Source: UBA1715 sp045615765 | GTDB lineage: Bacteria; Bacteroidota; Bacteroidia; Bacteroidales; UBA1715 | Reading direction: 5' to 3' | Assembly (NCBI GenBank): GCA_045615765.1 | Contig: JAZLFM010000028.1 | Coordinates: 49,534-113,533, forward strand | Length of the DNA stretch: 64,000 bases | Shown here: piece after piece, positions 27,501 through 36,056 of the stretch | Layout of the letters: the number at the start of each line of letters is the position of its first letter | Numbering within the stretch: position 1 is the stretch's first letter | The notes under the pieces: generated by a model | Seen by the model: the letters and a program-made list of their open reading frames with translations, nothing else | What the model was told of the DNA's origin: nothing | Databases searched by the model: none | Translations under genes and position numbers: made by a program

Positions 27501-30300
27501 ACCACAAACGATCTGCAACCAAAGCACCACCTGTTTGATAATTGTATTCTGTCAAATTAAATTCTTCCAATACATTTCCATTAGAAGCACAAGTATCAGC
27601 AAGTTGAATTGCACGTTTTTCTATACCCGGATTACGAACCGTCAAATATACCATTGAAGTATCAGAACGAGTTACTTCAAAGTTATTCTTAACAATTGCA
27701 TATAATGAATCTCCATCCGTAATTGTATATTTCTTGGCATCGGAATTTAATATTGTCTCATAATGACCTAATGTATAATACTTTAGATTATCAATATAGA
27801 AACCATAATCTTTAACCCAATTGTCATAGAAACCACGAATACGAACAGTAGTAATTGGCCCCATAGTTTCAGCAAAAGGTTCAAAGTCTGCTTCTATATG
27901 TTCCCATTCATATTGGTAACCTTCTGCATCTCTGTTACATACTGCAGGATAAGAAGTACATGGAATTGAAGCAACGTTCTTAGAAGCATCAACAAGTTCT
28001 ATATACACTTGGAATTGTCTATCACAACCCCAATCAAAAGTAGTTGAGTCATAACGAATGTCAAAACTAAATTTAGAACCATATACAAGATTTAATGGTT
28101 CTGCAGAATAATTATACTTCAACCATAATGAAGTCGAACCTGTTTGATTATTTAGTTGTGGATCATCTGCAGTTCCTTGATCTTGCTTTGTTTTAACAAT
28201 ATGAACAACTTTTGATTCTTTTACAACACCTGTTGTGTCTGGATTATCCACTATTGTTCTTGTACCATTGCCTACACTCATGCTAAACTTCATAGGACGA
28301 TTTTCATCAAAATCATCAACTATTACTGTATCTGCAGCAATATATTTATCAAAATGATCAACATAAAAACCTGTTACTAAGCCTTTCTTTCCTACAATTG
28401 TGTCATTCAGATTAAACAAATTGTAATACTGACTTTGATCAATTCTTGGATCTAGTTCTGGAGAGAAACAAACCGTATCATATACGGTATTCAAGTCTAT
28501 TGGCTCAACAACTTTAATCAATACACTTTGATCCACATCACCGTAACATGCTGTTGTGATCGTTGCTGTATATTTATAAATACCAACTGCGTCAACGATT
28601 AAGAATGGATTCTCTACATTGACATCGTTCAACTTATATGGTGCATCCATTAATTCCCAATCATAGCCATTCCACATATAACCTTTCCAAGAGAATTTGA
28701 AACCACCATCGGCAAGCAAGCTCACCTTTGTACCACGAGTAACTGTTATACTTGTATCGTTATTGTTTACAATAACTGCATCAGGATAGTTATCGCTAAA
28801 ACGAGAGAAATAACCATACATAGAACCCATCAAACGATAGCCCTTACCATCACCCCAATCGTGTGATGTCGAGTTCATCATACCCATGTGGAACAAGGAA
28901 GTTGTATTTTGAAGGAAGTAAGCGCCTTCCGGCATGTCACTTCGGCTGAAATAAATTCTTGCAACCTTCCAATCTGTTCCATTTATAGTTTCGAAATTAG
29001 CATTGTTGATTACCGAGTTAGATTCTCCATTCAACAAGAAATCATCTTCTCCATCACCTTTAACCATCAAGTTCATATAAAATTCTTGGTCGTTTTCTGA
29101 ACCATATGTTCTCACAAAACCCATCTTATAAGAACCCGTACACATTTCAACAGATGGCAACAATGCACCTGCAACCTCACAATGGTAACCAGAAACGTGG
29201 AAAGCGTAAGCTGGTTCACTAGTATGGATAAAAGTATAGAGATTATCAGGATCTGTCAATTCAATAGAAACAGTCTCACCTTTTTTCAATGCTGAACCAT
29301 ATTGCGCACCATCCAATGTAACTATAGTGTTATCTTTTGTAGCAGTAATAGCAACTATTTCGTAAAAATCACTTGTTTTATTGTTTGCAGCAGCATAACC
29401 TTGACCTTGAGCAATAATATAATCCTTACCAATAACATTAATTGGAACAATTTGATCGCCGATGTAATCCTCGCAGTCACCTGAGTTTGTATAATAACCA
29501 GGATAAGCAGAGTCTTCACCAATAGTCACAGCAACAGGTTTTGTTGACTTTATGTACGTTCCAGCAAGACGAGAACTAGCATTTTGCCCAACAGCACGTA
29601 CAACGTACGTTTGACCTCTATCCAAACGCACTGCTTTTGTAGCCCCTTGCGCAATACCCACACACGCCGTAGTTGGAGTAACATTAACAACAGTATTATC
29701 CTGTGTTGCAACAATAACTATATACGAATATGCACCATCACCAGAAACGCCATTATCAGGAACACCTTCACCATTGTGGTAAGGGTCATTTTCCATTTTA
29801 TTTTGGAATGGAGCATAAAATTCTTTACCAAGACCATTCTGACCTTTCAAAGAAAATATATCCGTATTCAATACTGAAGCGATTTCATAATATGCAGTTA
29901 TCAACGCATTAGAACGAATATAAATACCCTTGTCTTCTACAACATTTCCTGATTTAGAACATTGTATATCGTTAATAAACGGAGTCAAATCTATAGATTC
30001 CGTACTATTTGCGGCAATATTAACATTTGCAATTGTCAATCCTAATGCAGGTAATGATACCGTTACATCTGCATCAGCATCTTGTGTCGCCAAACGTAGA
30101 TATATAGGGCGTCCACCGACCTTATGAGGATAATTTTGAGGCCAATACGGAGCATGGTCGGTATTACCATACGGTGCCGCAAACCAGAACTCATAGTCAA
30201 CTTGCGAAAATGCTGACATTGCAAACATCATTGCACCAAAAACAAGCGTAAATACACGCTTTAAGAATGAAAAGTGTTGAATATGCATATTACGTTTCAT
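21577..30300 (-). CDS. giant T9SS type B surface protein with IgGFc-binding-like domain and SprB/PKD-type repeats
   Basis: 2907 residues with a signal peptide (about 1-33, ending SAFSQ). Residues ~90-420 resemble the IgGFc-binding protein N-terminal domain (YIRSNALITAYYE, DNTVVNVTPT, KPVAVTIGEDS). The middle (~580-2700) is a long chain of Ig-like/SprB-type repeats of 75-110 residues, each with a central (P/T)Y-x-Y-x-W motif (GPFTYEWS, TPYTYEWS, HPKYTYLWS, APYSYLWS) and conserved Cys pairs. A PKD domain (YFWDFIGDG ... VYEYDEVGDFEVTLLV) precedes the end. The last ~95 residues (LTFPNAFTPD ... LRVYNRWGTLLW ... WDGVYKG ... GDVTIMR) are a gliding-motility-type (CHU_C, type B) T9SS sorting domain. 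It is probably an anchored adhesin or gliding-filament-like surface protein. Monocistronic. Confidence 0.92.
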   Translation of the reverse strand: MKRNMHIQHFSFLKRVFTLVFGAMMFAMSAFSQVDYEFWFAAPYGNTDHAPYWPQNYPHKVGGRPIYLRLATQDADADVTVSLPALGLTIANVNIAANSTESIDLTPFINDIQCSKSGNVVEDKGIYIRSNALITAYYEIASVLNTDIFSLKGQNGLGKEFYAPFQNKMENDPYHNGEGVPDNGVSGDGAYSYIVIVATQDNTVVNVTPTTACVGIAQGATKAVRLDRGQTYVVRAVGQNASSRLAGTYIKSTKPVAVTIGEDSAYPGYYTNSGDCEDYIGDQIVPINVIGKDYIIAQGQGYAAANNKTSDFYEIVAITATKDNTIVTLDGAQYGSALKKGETVSIELTDPDNLYTFIHTSEPAYAFHVSGYHCEVAGALLPSVEMCTGSYKMGFVRTYGSENDQEFYMNLMVKGDGEDDFLLNGESNSVINNANFETINGTDWKVARIYFSRSDMPEGAYFLQNTTSLFHMGMMNSTSHDWGDGKGYRLMGSMYGYFSRFSDNYPDAVIVNNNDTSITVTRGTKVSLLADGGFKFSWKGYMWNGYDWELMDAPYKLNDVNVENPFLIVDAVGIYKYTATITTACYGDVDQSVLIKVVEPIDLNTVYDTVCFSPELDPRIDQSQYYNLFNLNDTIVGKKGLVTGFYVDHFDKYIAADTVIVDDFDENRPMKFSMSVGNGTRTIVDNPDTTGVVKESKVVHIVKTKQDQGTADDPQLNNQTGSTSLWLKYNYSAEPLNLVYGSKFSFDIRYDSTTFDWGCDRQFQVYIELVDASKNVASIPCTSYPAVCNRDAEGYQYEWEHIEADFEPFAETMGPITTVRIRGFYDNWVKDYGFYIDNLKYYTLGHYETILNSDAKKYTITDGDSLYAIVKNNFEVTRSDTSMVYLTVRNPGIEKRAIQLADTCASNGNVLEEFNLTEYNYQTGGALVADRLWYWDSQRTKLIENPEFVDVEAGTTTFYVYVDDECAEIPGKLTLQVYAIPEVQDAEVTVCEIPELGGDRGLIDLSQVQENITKDNTATFEWYSDANYTKLVGTLANIAVTDGTKYYAKVYNKVTCPSFATLTINVTPVDDIVFEGFQICADADVTSLAATPAGGTYVGDGVTGNQFDPATAGVGSHEITYTIENKGCANSEKATIVVNPQVTVSAVSEPKKIQQGQTAQITTTISPASSDYKATWSDASLLSNPTSANPTTVALMKPTYYTIDVENTKTGCTATAKVLVDVYAPVDVELNLTPVCAGTDVEIEALRTGGTGPFTYEWSLSPATAYTLVNDSTISISNIQNTVDVTVTVTDKTEGDVKTVTAKQVVYPNPVVAVDDAEVCQYADLQLKPVVTNGTTPYTYEWSNDTQILTSATNIANATVNTSDNVGQYYLQYKVTDANSCVVKKDVSVIVNEQPKVTATADKDISCVDDEVQLLGTVTTGSTSGAVTHEWISTYASSLSSASIPNPVLQSYIAGALSFKYKFTDAKGCSAISDEVIVQNYPNPTISIDPVAPQCASNQGVMLSANAKVEGIASATFTYAWSGDVISKESNPLLDISEAGTKTVDLKVTSNTGCVATATTTVVVNPNPLAEIATKDIETCSSDTITMIANASSANVDYAWSGGLEWLTDNASSVKAVIPANVTGAAEITYPVTLTVTDKMTHCSSEATTSVLAHKIPQVSLGDDLELCDGSEIELKPLLNYVGTEDYSLTWFLDVTQLSSVNVENPIYTQKGTDVYNIGVQVKDANGCVGLDNISISGLENPTVDAGLDREEDWYEPFTLEGTATGGHPKYTYLWSPKDSLTTSETLQNPTAKLRQTTKFTLDVTDSKGCTGSDDVTITIVGQPLSVLIEQRPVPFCFGNTVTLEAIPSGGNKGGTYKYEWYDMTNPTTVIGTTKTIDVSPASQTTYKVVLNSVGPRDFVPADTIHTVIVNPLPSISLRGGLNPHVCKGDLTSLIPAVSGGSEPYSYQWMDGNPIVIKTETYQFSNSSIVGEQKIKLIVTDGIGCSDSVEVAVSVDALPELQLDPVTECVNVEATAIATATNGKAPYSYLWSGIQNMSSSANKATFTMTEQGTYMLQVSVIDDNSCKSDAETIVTIKPEATLALEKAYSVCASENLELVMNPNNIAGFFTMHWVGGDKNRIVDSTKINRLMSTFRSENEGEFTLYYTIADEYNCPRLDSTKITVFPAVKLVDIEDKNACSGVGIDIQAEIATGNPSSYTWLGSVSPKNEKKTTFTYSTPGTYNVTVIAGDQNCSDTKEFTVTVQPNPIVEIVGAPVKKVDYTEEVSLETKIVNYTTYPFTHVWKEAANIKSGAGSDRIVTTPIVQTTDFEYTITDAYGCIGSASIRLQTEMIVPKITHFTEWKNHDAPKDELLDSNKVSLSDTGLEMCEGEYAYLIPQFISGNNLETLNYAWSDDEGNNLGNDINLKVTPSKYSTVYTLVVSNPAGFKTDVSFMVIMHENPTAEIKVSPDYSGKYYTNDILSVDGQPSPAMDTYTSFWSANPSVQFKDVNAQITTISGITQEIKPLQLTYKATNQYGCSVEVAKSIDVVEQKLPVIVGPDVCIYSTSTYRLNQTYPVGTKYIWNVEGGKIESKSGDESSITVLWERSENTTVTVSIYPPDGKDRVIEGITHIAHITPMPDIAINGQIHVCVGENAAYEAINNIPTMTNMQYGWSIADKHGELVDISDNSSVATALWNKEGKDTVILRAMYGSCIVQQDLTVYIHPTPEADFTYVASEDVFFVEEGVVRHTDSIFVDKDVTFTNLTPHKQGYDYFWDFIGDGVFTENSRDAVYEYDEVGDFEVTLLVVENTWGCKNEVTKPLKVVANPNCGLTFPNAFTPDLSENNTFYPVFKTGVLESGYELRVYNRWGTLLWSTEDLYGEWDGVYKGSVSKQDVYVYHCKATCEDVDPETGKHRILNVKGDVTIMR

Positions 30301-30397
30301 TAAATTCGTTAATAAATAGACACAACTTTACCCCTTAAGGTTACGTCTTAATTGCCAAAAGAACAAAAATTTAAGTGAATAAACAAACTTTTTCTTA

Positions 30398-32179
30398 CTA
30401 TTCTTCAGAGAAAAAAGCAGACACATTTCTGTATTCCAAGAATACACGCGCTCTTGAGATACAACCAACATATTTCCCTTCGGAGATTACAGGGAAATTA
30501 TAATGCCCACTATGCTGAATTATTCGAACGACTTCATCCATGCTTTGATCTGGAGAGAAAAAATATTCCGGCATATACATCAATGTTCTAACATCAACTG
30601 TATCATATAATTCCGGAGAGAATATCATATCTCGAATATCATCCAATTTAATCATTCCATAAAATGCGTTTTCTTCACCCACGACTGGAAAAATATTTCT
30701 TTTTGAGTGCTTAATAACCTCAACTAAATCTCTTAATGTAGCATCTGGAGAAATTGTATGTACATCTGTTTCTATCAGTTTATTTATATCCATCAACGTC
30801 AACACAGATTGATCTTTATCGTGAGTCAATAATTCTTTACGTTTCGCCAAAATATAGGTGTAAACTGATGTTTCCTCAAATATGCGAACTGTTGCATACG
30901 AGATTGCAGAAACCAACATCAAAGGAACAAATAATCCATATCCACTTGTAATATCCGCTATCAAGAATATTCCAGTAAGCGGTGCATGAAGTACACCCGA
31001 AATCATACCGCACATTCCTAACAAAACAAAAATAGATTCAGGAACACGAATATTAAAATAGGAAAAAATATAAGACGAAAACAAACCAGTTACCGCTCCG
31101 ATAAACAACGATGGGGCAAAAATACCACCAATACCTCCAGCACCGAATGTCATCGAGGCTGCAACTACTTTTAATAGGATTACCGAAACAAATAAAGAAC
31201 AAACTACTACAAATTCTTCTTGATAATCTACAAACCAAGTCTGCTCGAACAAGAAAGAATTATCTCCACGAAAAGACATATTTATTTCTTGAAAACCTTC
31301 TCCATATAGAGCTGGAAAAAAGAACAATATCACACCAAGTCCTATTCCACCAAAATACAAGCGTTTCTTAGCACGAATTTTAGAAAACAACTCAGCCATA
31401 AACACGTACATTTTTTTGAAATATACTGATAACAAACCTGTTATTATACCAAGTACAACAAACGATGGTACATCCTGAAAATCATATTCTCTATTGAACA
31501 TATCTACAGAATGAAACAATACATCTTGTTCCAAAAAGAAATAAGAGGAAAGCGTCGCTAACGAAGAGGTTAAAATTAGCGGAACTATCGAAGACATTGA
31601 AAAATTTGCATAAATAACTTCTAACACAAATATTACTGCCGCAATCGGAGCATTGAAAATGGCTGCCATAACTCCAGCAGCACCACAACCGATTAACGAA
31701 ACACATTGTTTATAATCTAAACGAAATATTCGTGCGAAATTCGAACCAAATGCAGCGCCTGTAACGATACTAGGTCCCTCCAATCCTACCGATCCTCCAA
31801 AACCTACGGTTAATGCACTCGTAAGCATAGATGAATACATATTATGTGATTCAATCTTACCTTTTCTTCGCGAGATTGAATACAGCACTCCCGGCACACC
31901 TATCATCGAATCGTTTTTTATAACATATTTTATAACCAAACGAGTCAATATAATACCTATCATTGGTAAAAAAAGGTACAGAATATTAGCATTCTGCGAA
32001 GGTGCCCATAAATGAACCAGATACTGTATTCCATGCACCATGGATTTCAACAATACGGCAGCCAAACCTGAAGAAATGCCTAAAACAAAACTGAGAATAT
32101 ACAAGAACTGCTTGTCAGTGATTTGTTTTAATCGCCAACGATATAATGTAACCCAGATTGATTTTTTTTGCGTATTCAT
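30398..32179 (-). CDS. CLC-type chloride channel/antiporter with CBS pair
   Basis: 593 residues from the ATG at 32179; a frame one codon longer begins at a TTG. About 10-12 membrane helices fill residues 20-440. The anion-pathway motifs are present: GSVGLEGPSI (with the gating Glu), GGIFAPSLFIGA, and the first-motif region MIGVPGVLYS (GSGIP-like but altered). The C-terminal ~140 residues form two CBS domains (IFPVVGEENAFYGMIKLDDI and NFPVISEGKYVGCISRARV) that usually bind adenine nucleotides. It moves chloride across the inner membrane; channel or proton antiporter cannot be decided from these motifs alone. A TATTTTTG box lies only 5 bases before the ATG, which would give an almost leaderless mRNA. 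Confidence 0.93.
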   Translation of the reverse strand: MNTQKKSIWVTLYRWRLKQITDKQFLYILSFVLGISSGLAAVLLKSMVHGIQYLVHLWAPSQNANILYLFLPMIGIILTRLVIKYVIKNDSMIGVPGVLYSISRRKGKIESHNMYSSMLTSALTVGFGGSVGLEGPSIVTGAAFGSNFARIFRLDYKQCVSLIGCGAAGVMAAIFNAPIAAVIFVLEVIYANFSMSSIVPLILTSSLATLSSYFFLEQDVLFHSVDMFNREYDFQDVPSFVVLGIITGLLSVYFKKMYVFMAELFSKIRAKKRLYFGGIGLGVILFFFPALYGEGFQEINMSFRGDNSFLFEQTWFVDYQEEFVVVCSLFVSVILLKVVAASMTFGAGGIGGIFAPSLFIGAVTGLFSSYIFSYFNIRVPESIFVLLGMCGMISGVLHAPLTGIFLIADITSGYGLFVPLMLVSAISYATVRIFEETSVYTYILAKRKELLTHDKDQSVLTLMDINKLIETDVHTISPDATLRDLVEVIKHSKRNIFPVVGEENAFYGMIKLDDIRDMIFSPELYDTVDVRTLMYMPEYFFSPDQSMDEVVRIIQHSGHYNFPVISEGKYVGCISRARVFLEYRNVSAFFSEE

Positions 32180-32184
32180 CAATA

Positions 32185-32192
32185 CAAAAATA
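32185..32192 (-). promoter_or_regulatory. possible -7 box immediately before the CLC gene
   Basis: TATTTTTG on the minus strand ends 5 bases before the ATG at 32179. No -33 TTTG at 18 bases. If real, the transcript is leaderless or nearly so. It is the only TAnnTTTG in the 273-base gap 32183-32455, which otherwise holds only the aroD terminator. Confidence 0.35.
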
Positions 32193-32403
32193 TATGTTTT
32201 GAAAATACTAAACCATTTTTTCTATCGTTTTATTGATAAACAAATAACAATTTGCCTATGAATAAAATCTCTACTAGTAACAAACAAATTACAACCAAGA
32301 AAAAAATTGAGACAAACACAAAATTCCTTAGTGCCTATTGTAGGGCTTTTACATGTATTCCGTATTTTGAAAATAAAAAACTCACAATTTGGTTGAATTA
32401 AAC

Positions 32404-32436
32404 AAAAACGGCTACCCAATATGAGTAGCCATTTTT
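32404..32436 (-). terminator. terminator of the aromatic amino acid operon
   Basis: GGCTAC pairs with GTAGCC around a 9-base loop, extended by A/T pairs, with a T run on the minus strand. It lies 20 bases after the aroD stop. Confidence 0.85.
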
Positions 32437-32455
32437 ATATTATTTGCATTATTCT

Positions 32456-33091
32456 CTATTTCAAAATCTTCCTACAAAGACTCATTTGCTCTACAGTTAA
32501 TTGTCCACCTGCTGTTGCATGTGCTTCATCAATAGCTGCAAACGAAAATGGACTGCCAAGAAATAGATTTGCGACACGAGTAATTCGTCCTATTGTACCC
32601 ATTGCCAAAGCTACCAAAGGTTTTTCTTGATTATATAAAGAAAGTACATTAGCACAATCTGCTTGAGTTTTAGCAGTAGTAGCTACTTTAGCAATATCAG
32701 CACCTTGTGAATAACATTCTGAAACAATATTACATAATTCCTCATGCGAAGGTGTGTTCTCATAATTATGATAAGAAACAATTACCTTACATGAATGTTC
32801 TTGAGCACAAGCAATAACATCAGCTTTGAATGTAGAGTCGGATTCTATTTCTACATCTACGAATTTCGCACCTGCAATTATAGCTTTTTTTAACAACAAA
32901 GCTCTACGACCATCTTCACAATATTGTGGACGACAAGTTGCGATAGCAGGAACTGTAAGTTTAGAAAAAACTTGTTCTACCGAACTTTCGTCCAAGCAGC
33001 ATAAATCGATACGAATCTCTGCCATCTCGCATGAATTCGCAACAGACAATAACTTAGTCTGATCTTTTTCTGTTACACTAACACAAATCAT
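32456..33091 (-). CDS. aroD: type I 3-dehydroquinate dehydratase
   Basis: 211 residues, a short but complete type I (Schiff-base) enzyme. It has the start EIRIDL, the catalytic His108 in VSYHNYENTP, the Schiff-base Lys135 in ADIAKVAT, and the C-terminal GSPFSFAA substrate-lid segment. It turns 3-dehydroquinate into 3-dehydroshikimate, the third step of the shikimate pathway. The start overlaps the end of aroB by 14 bases, indicating translational coupling. It is the last gene of the pheA-tyrA-DAHP synthase-aroB-aroD operon. Confidence 0.95.
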   Translation of the reverse strand: MICVSVTEKDQTKLLSVANSCEMAEIRIDLCCLDESSVEQVFSKLTVPAIATCRPQYCEDGRRALLLKKAIIAGAKFVDVEIESDSTFKADVIACAQEHSCKVIVSYHNYENTPSHEELCNIVSECYSQGADIAKVATTAKTQADCANVLSLYNQEKPLVALAMGTIGRITRVANLFLGSPFSFAAIDEAHATAGGQLTVEQMSLCRKILK

Positions 33092-34112
33092 TGATGATAG
33101 ATTCTAATTCGGCATACGATATTTTTTCTACGCAGCAAGTTCCCACACCTGTTAAATACACGAAGTGTACACTGTCGCCTTCGCGTTTTTTATCGCTACG
33201 CATTAATTTCAACAAATCAGTGGCAGAGGCATCGCAAGTTGTTGGCATACCCATTTTTTCAAGCAAAGCAACAACTCTATCACAATCAACTTGTGACATC
33301 TTGCCTTTCAACACAGACAATTTCGCAGCATACACCATACCAACTGAAACCGCACAACCATGAGGCATATGGGTTAATTTTTCTATTGCGTGGCCAAACG
33401 TATGTCCGAAGTTAAATATTCTACGAGCACCTGATTCTTTCGCATCACCACTAACAACTTCGGCCTTAATACGAACAGACTCAAACACTAAATTCTCCAA
33501 AACTTCTAAAGAATAGTTTTGTATATCATCGGTGTGTTGATCAATATAATTGAAGAAATCTTCATTATAAATACAACCATATTTAACAACCTCACCCATA
33601 CCACTTAACAATTCTGTTTTTGGTAGAGATCGAAGAATTTCTAATTCGCAGATTACAAATTTAGGAAGACTAAATGTTCCAATTATATTTTTGATACCAC
33701 GGAAATTTACTCCATTTTTACCACCAACACTCGCATCGACTTGACTCAACAATGTTGTTGAAACAAAACCGAAATCTATTCCACGCATAAAAATAGTAGC
33801 AATAAATCCACTCATATCACAGATTATACCACCACCAATTGCAAGAATAAACGAAGTACGGTCAAATTCAGCTTCTATTAGTTTTTCAAAAATACCATCA
33901 AGTGTTTGCATACACTTGTATTCTTCTCCTTGTGGAATTTCGATAACAACATCAGCCTTAGGGAATTGAGAACCATATAATGAATGTATTACAGGATCCG
34001 TAATAATTGCTATTTTTCCCTTAGTTGGTAAATATTTAGAAACATTTGCAAGCGTTTCACCTACATATATTTCCGACTTGCCTATAGCACTTTGTATTTC
34101 AAGTTTTTTCAT
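33078..34112 (-). CDS. aroB: 3-dehydroquinate synthase
   Basis: 344 residues. NAD-binding and catalytic features of AroB are visible: ILAIGGGIICDMSGFIA, FVSTTLLSQVDASVGGKNGVN, GEVVKYG and the metal-binding FNFGHTFGHAIE. It converts DAHP to 3-dehydroquinate, the second shikimate step, directly after the product of the upstream gene. The spacing to that gene is 18 bases; it overlaps aroD by 14 bases. Confidence 0.97.
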   Translation of the reverse strand: MKKLEIQSAIGKSEIYVGETLANVSKYLPTKGKIAIITDPVIHSLYGSQFPKADVVIEIPQGEEYKCMQTLDGIFEKLIEAEFDRTSFILAIGGGIICDMSGFIATIFMRGIDFGFVSTTLLSQVDASVGGKNGVNFRGIKNIIGTFSLPKFVICELEILRSLPKTELLSGMGEVVKYGCIYNEDFFNYIDQHTDDIQNYSLEVLENLVFESVRIKAEVVSGDAKESGARRIFNFGHTFGHAIEKLTHMPHGCAVSVGMVYAAKLSVLKGKMSQVDCDRVVALLEKMGMPTTCDASATDLLKLMRSDKKREGDSVHFVYLTGVGTCCVEKISYAELESIINDLC

Positions 34113-34130
34113 TTTGCTGAAATTTTTCGG

Positions 34131-35204
34131 CTACGAATTTACAATTTCCGTTTGGATATTTATTGATTCTTGATGAATTGCTTTAAATGTTTTTTCAATC
34201 AATTCATTGCTCAGTCCTTTCTCTGCTCCGCGAGTTTGCATATCAGTTATGATTTTGTCCCAACGATTTGACTGGAACACCTGTATATTATTGTCTTTTT
34301 TTGTTTGACCAATTTCACGACAAATGTTCATTCTCTTTTGCAAAGTGTCAAGCAACATATCATCAAGAACATCAATTTTCGCACGCAATTCATTCATTAT
34401 TTCGTTATAATCCGCATTGTCGGTATCTTTATGACGAATGACTAACTCTTTCAACAAACAACCAAGATCGGCTGGAGTAAACTGTTGTTTGGAATCACTT
34501 AACGCAACATCTGGATTGCAGTGAGATTCTATCATCAATCCATTTACTCCTAAGTCTAATGCCTTTTGAGAAAGTTCTTTTATATATTCTCGTTTTCCTG
34601 CCATGTGACTAGGATCACAAATTATCGGCAATTCTGGCAAACGACGATGAAGCTCAAGCGCCAACTGCCATTGAGGAGCATTACGATATTTTATCTTCTC
34701 AAAAGAAGAGAATCCACGATGAATAGCTCCAAGTTTTGTAATACCTGCCCCTGCAATTCTTTCAAAAGCACCAATCCATAGTTCCAAATCTGGATTTATT
34801 GGATTTTTAATAAGAACAGGAATATCAACACCTTTCAATTCATCCGCAATTTCTTGAACTGCAAAAGGATTCACAGATGTACGAGCACCAATCCAAAGTA
34901 TATCAACACCCATTTTTAGAGCTTCGTTTACATGTTTTTGACATGCAACTTCAGTAGCCGTCAACATGCCTGTTTCCTGTTTTACATGCTTTAACCATTG
35001 TAAGCCTTCAAATCCAACACCTTCGAAACAATTCGGACGAGTTCGTGGTTTCCAAATACCAGCACGAAAAATTTGAATTCCTTGTTCCTTCAACCCACGA
35101 GCAGTTTCCATAACCTGCTCTTCGGATTCGGCACTACAAGGTCCTGCCATTATAAGAGGACGATGAGATTCTACGCCCCAAGTATTTATGCTATCTATTT
35201 TCAT
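34131..35204 (-). CDS. bifunctional DAHP synthase / chorismate mutase
   Basis: 357 residues. Residues 1-~260 are a KDO8P-like (type I-beta) DAHP synthase: PLIMAGPCSAES, FRAGIWKPRTRP, LWIGARTSVNPF, VLIKNPINPD, GAIHRGFS and ICDPSHMAGKRE. Residues ~265-350 are an AroQ-type chorismate mutase helix bundle (MNELRAKIDVLDDMLLDTLQKRM ... IGQTKKDN). The first domain starts the shikimate pathway from PEP and erythrose 4-phosphate. The second makes prephenate from chorismate and, in known fusions, also acts as the feedback sensor. It is 5 bases downstream of tyrA and 18 bases upstream of aroB. Confidence 0.95.
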   Translation of the reverse strand: MKIDSINTWGVESHRPLIMAGPCSAESEEQVMETARGLKEQGIQIFRAGIWKPRTRPNCFEGVGFEGLQWLKHVKQETGMLTATEVACQKHVNEALKMGVDILWIGARTSVNPFAVQEIADELKGVDIPVLIKNPINPDLELWIGAFERIAGAGITKLGAIHRGFSSFEKIKYRNAPQWQLALELHRRLPELPIICDPSHMAGKREYIKELSQKALDLGVNGLMIESHCNPDVALSDSKQQFTPADLGCLLKELVIRHKDTDNADYNEIMNELRAKIDVLDDMLLDTLQKRMNICREIGQTKKDNNIQVFQSNRWDKIITDMQTRGAEKGLSNELIEKTFKAIHQESINIQTEIVNS

Positions 35205-35209
35205 ACTAT

Positions 35210-36055
35210 TTATTTTTTATCAAGCACCTTTTTTATATTATTCGCTTCTTTGATAAGTTCATACAAATCAACAGTTTTATCTTCTACAATCAGTTGTTTG
35301 AATTTCTTCAAGACATCAATATACTTATCAATAGAATCTGTCAAGTATTGAGCGTTTTGACGGAAAATCGGCGTCCACATTTCAGACGAACTTTTTGCAA
35401 TGCGAACCGTCGATGCAAAACCACTCCCTGCCATTTCAAATATTTTCTTTTCTTCGTTTTTCTCTATCTCTTGAACTGTAATACTTAACGCATAGGCAAT
35501 TACATGTGTAAGATGGGAAACATAGGCAATATGTTTATCGTGGTCTGACGGAGTCATATACAATACACTCATACCCAATAGTTTGTACAAAAACAAAGCA
35601 CGTTCTAAAGCAAAATCTGCACTTAATTCTTTTTCACAAATAATAGTTTTTTTTTCGGCAAACAAACCACGGAAAGCTGCTGTCGGTCCAGAGAACTCAG
35701 TACCAGCCATAGGATGCGAAGCAACAAAATTCTTTCTTCGAGGATGGTTTCTTACCTTATCACAAATGCCAACTTTTGTCGAACCAGTATCTACAACAAC
35801 TGCATCTTCGCGAATTTCATCCAAAATTGCAGGAAGCATCTCGCGTGCCGCATCTACAGGAATAGAAAGTACGACAAGATCTGCAATCTTCACAGCTTCC
35901 TCACGCGACATGCCCATATCGACAATGCCAAGTTCAATAGCTTTTTTCAGATTATCCTCGTTTGCATCTACACCAATTATCTTTGTTTCAAAGCCACGGG
36001 CAGAAAGAGCAATAGACCCGCCAATCAAACCCGTACCAATAACAACTATATTCAT
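35210..36055 (-). CDS. tyrA: prephenate dehydrogenase
   Basis: 281 residues. The N-terminal Rossmann motif is VIGTGLIGGSIALSARG, followed by VDTGSTKVGIC, the HPMAGTEFSGP signature and the catalytic-region His segment VSHLTHVIAYAL. It converts prephenate to 4-hydroxyphenylpyruvate for tyrosine. One base separates it from pheA upstream and 5 from the DAHP synthase gene. There is no C-terminal ACT domain, so tyrosine control here would have to come from elsewhere, for example the upstream attenuator. Confidence 0.95.
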   Translation of the reverse strand: MNIVVIGTGLIGGSIALSARGFETKIIGVDANEDNLKKAIELGIVDMGMSREEAVKIADLVVLSIPVDAAREMLPAILDEIREDAVVVDTGSTKVGICDKVRNHPRRKNFVASHPMAGTEFSGPTAAFRGLFAEKKTIICEKELSADFALERALFLYKLLGMSVLYMTPSDHDKHIAYVSHLTHVIAYALSITVQEIEKNEEKKIFEMAGSGFASTVRIAKSSSEMWTPIFRQNAQYLTDSIDKYIDVLKKFKQLIVEDKTVDLYELIKEANNIKKVLDKK

Positions 36056-36056
36056 A

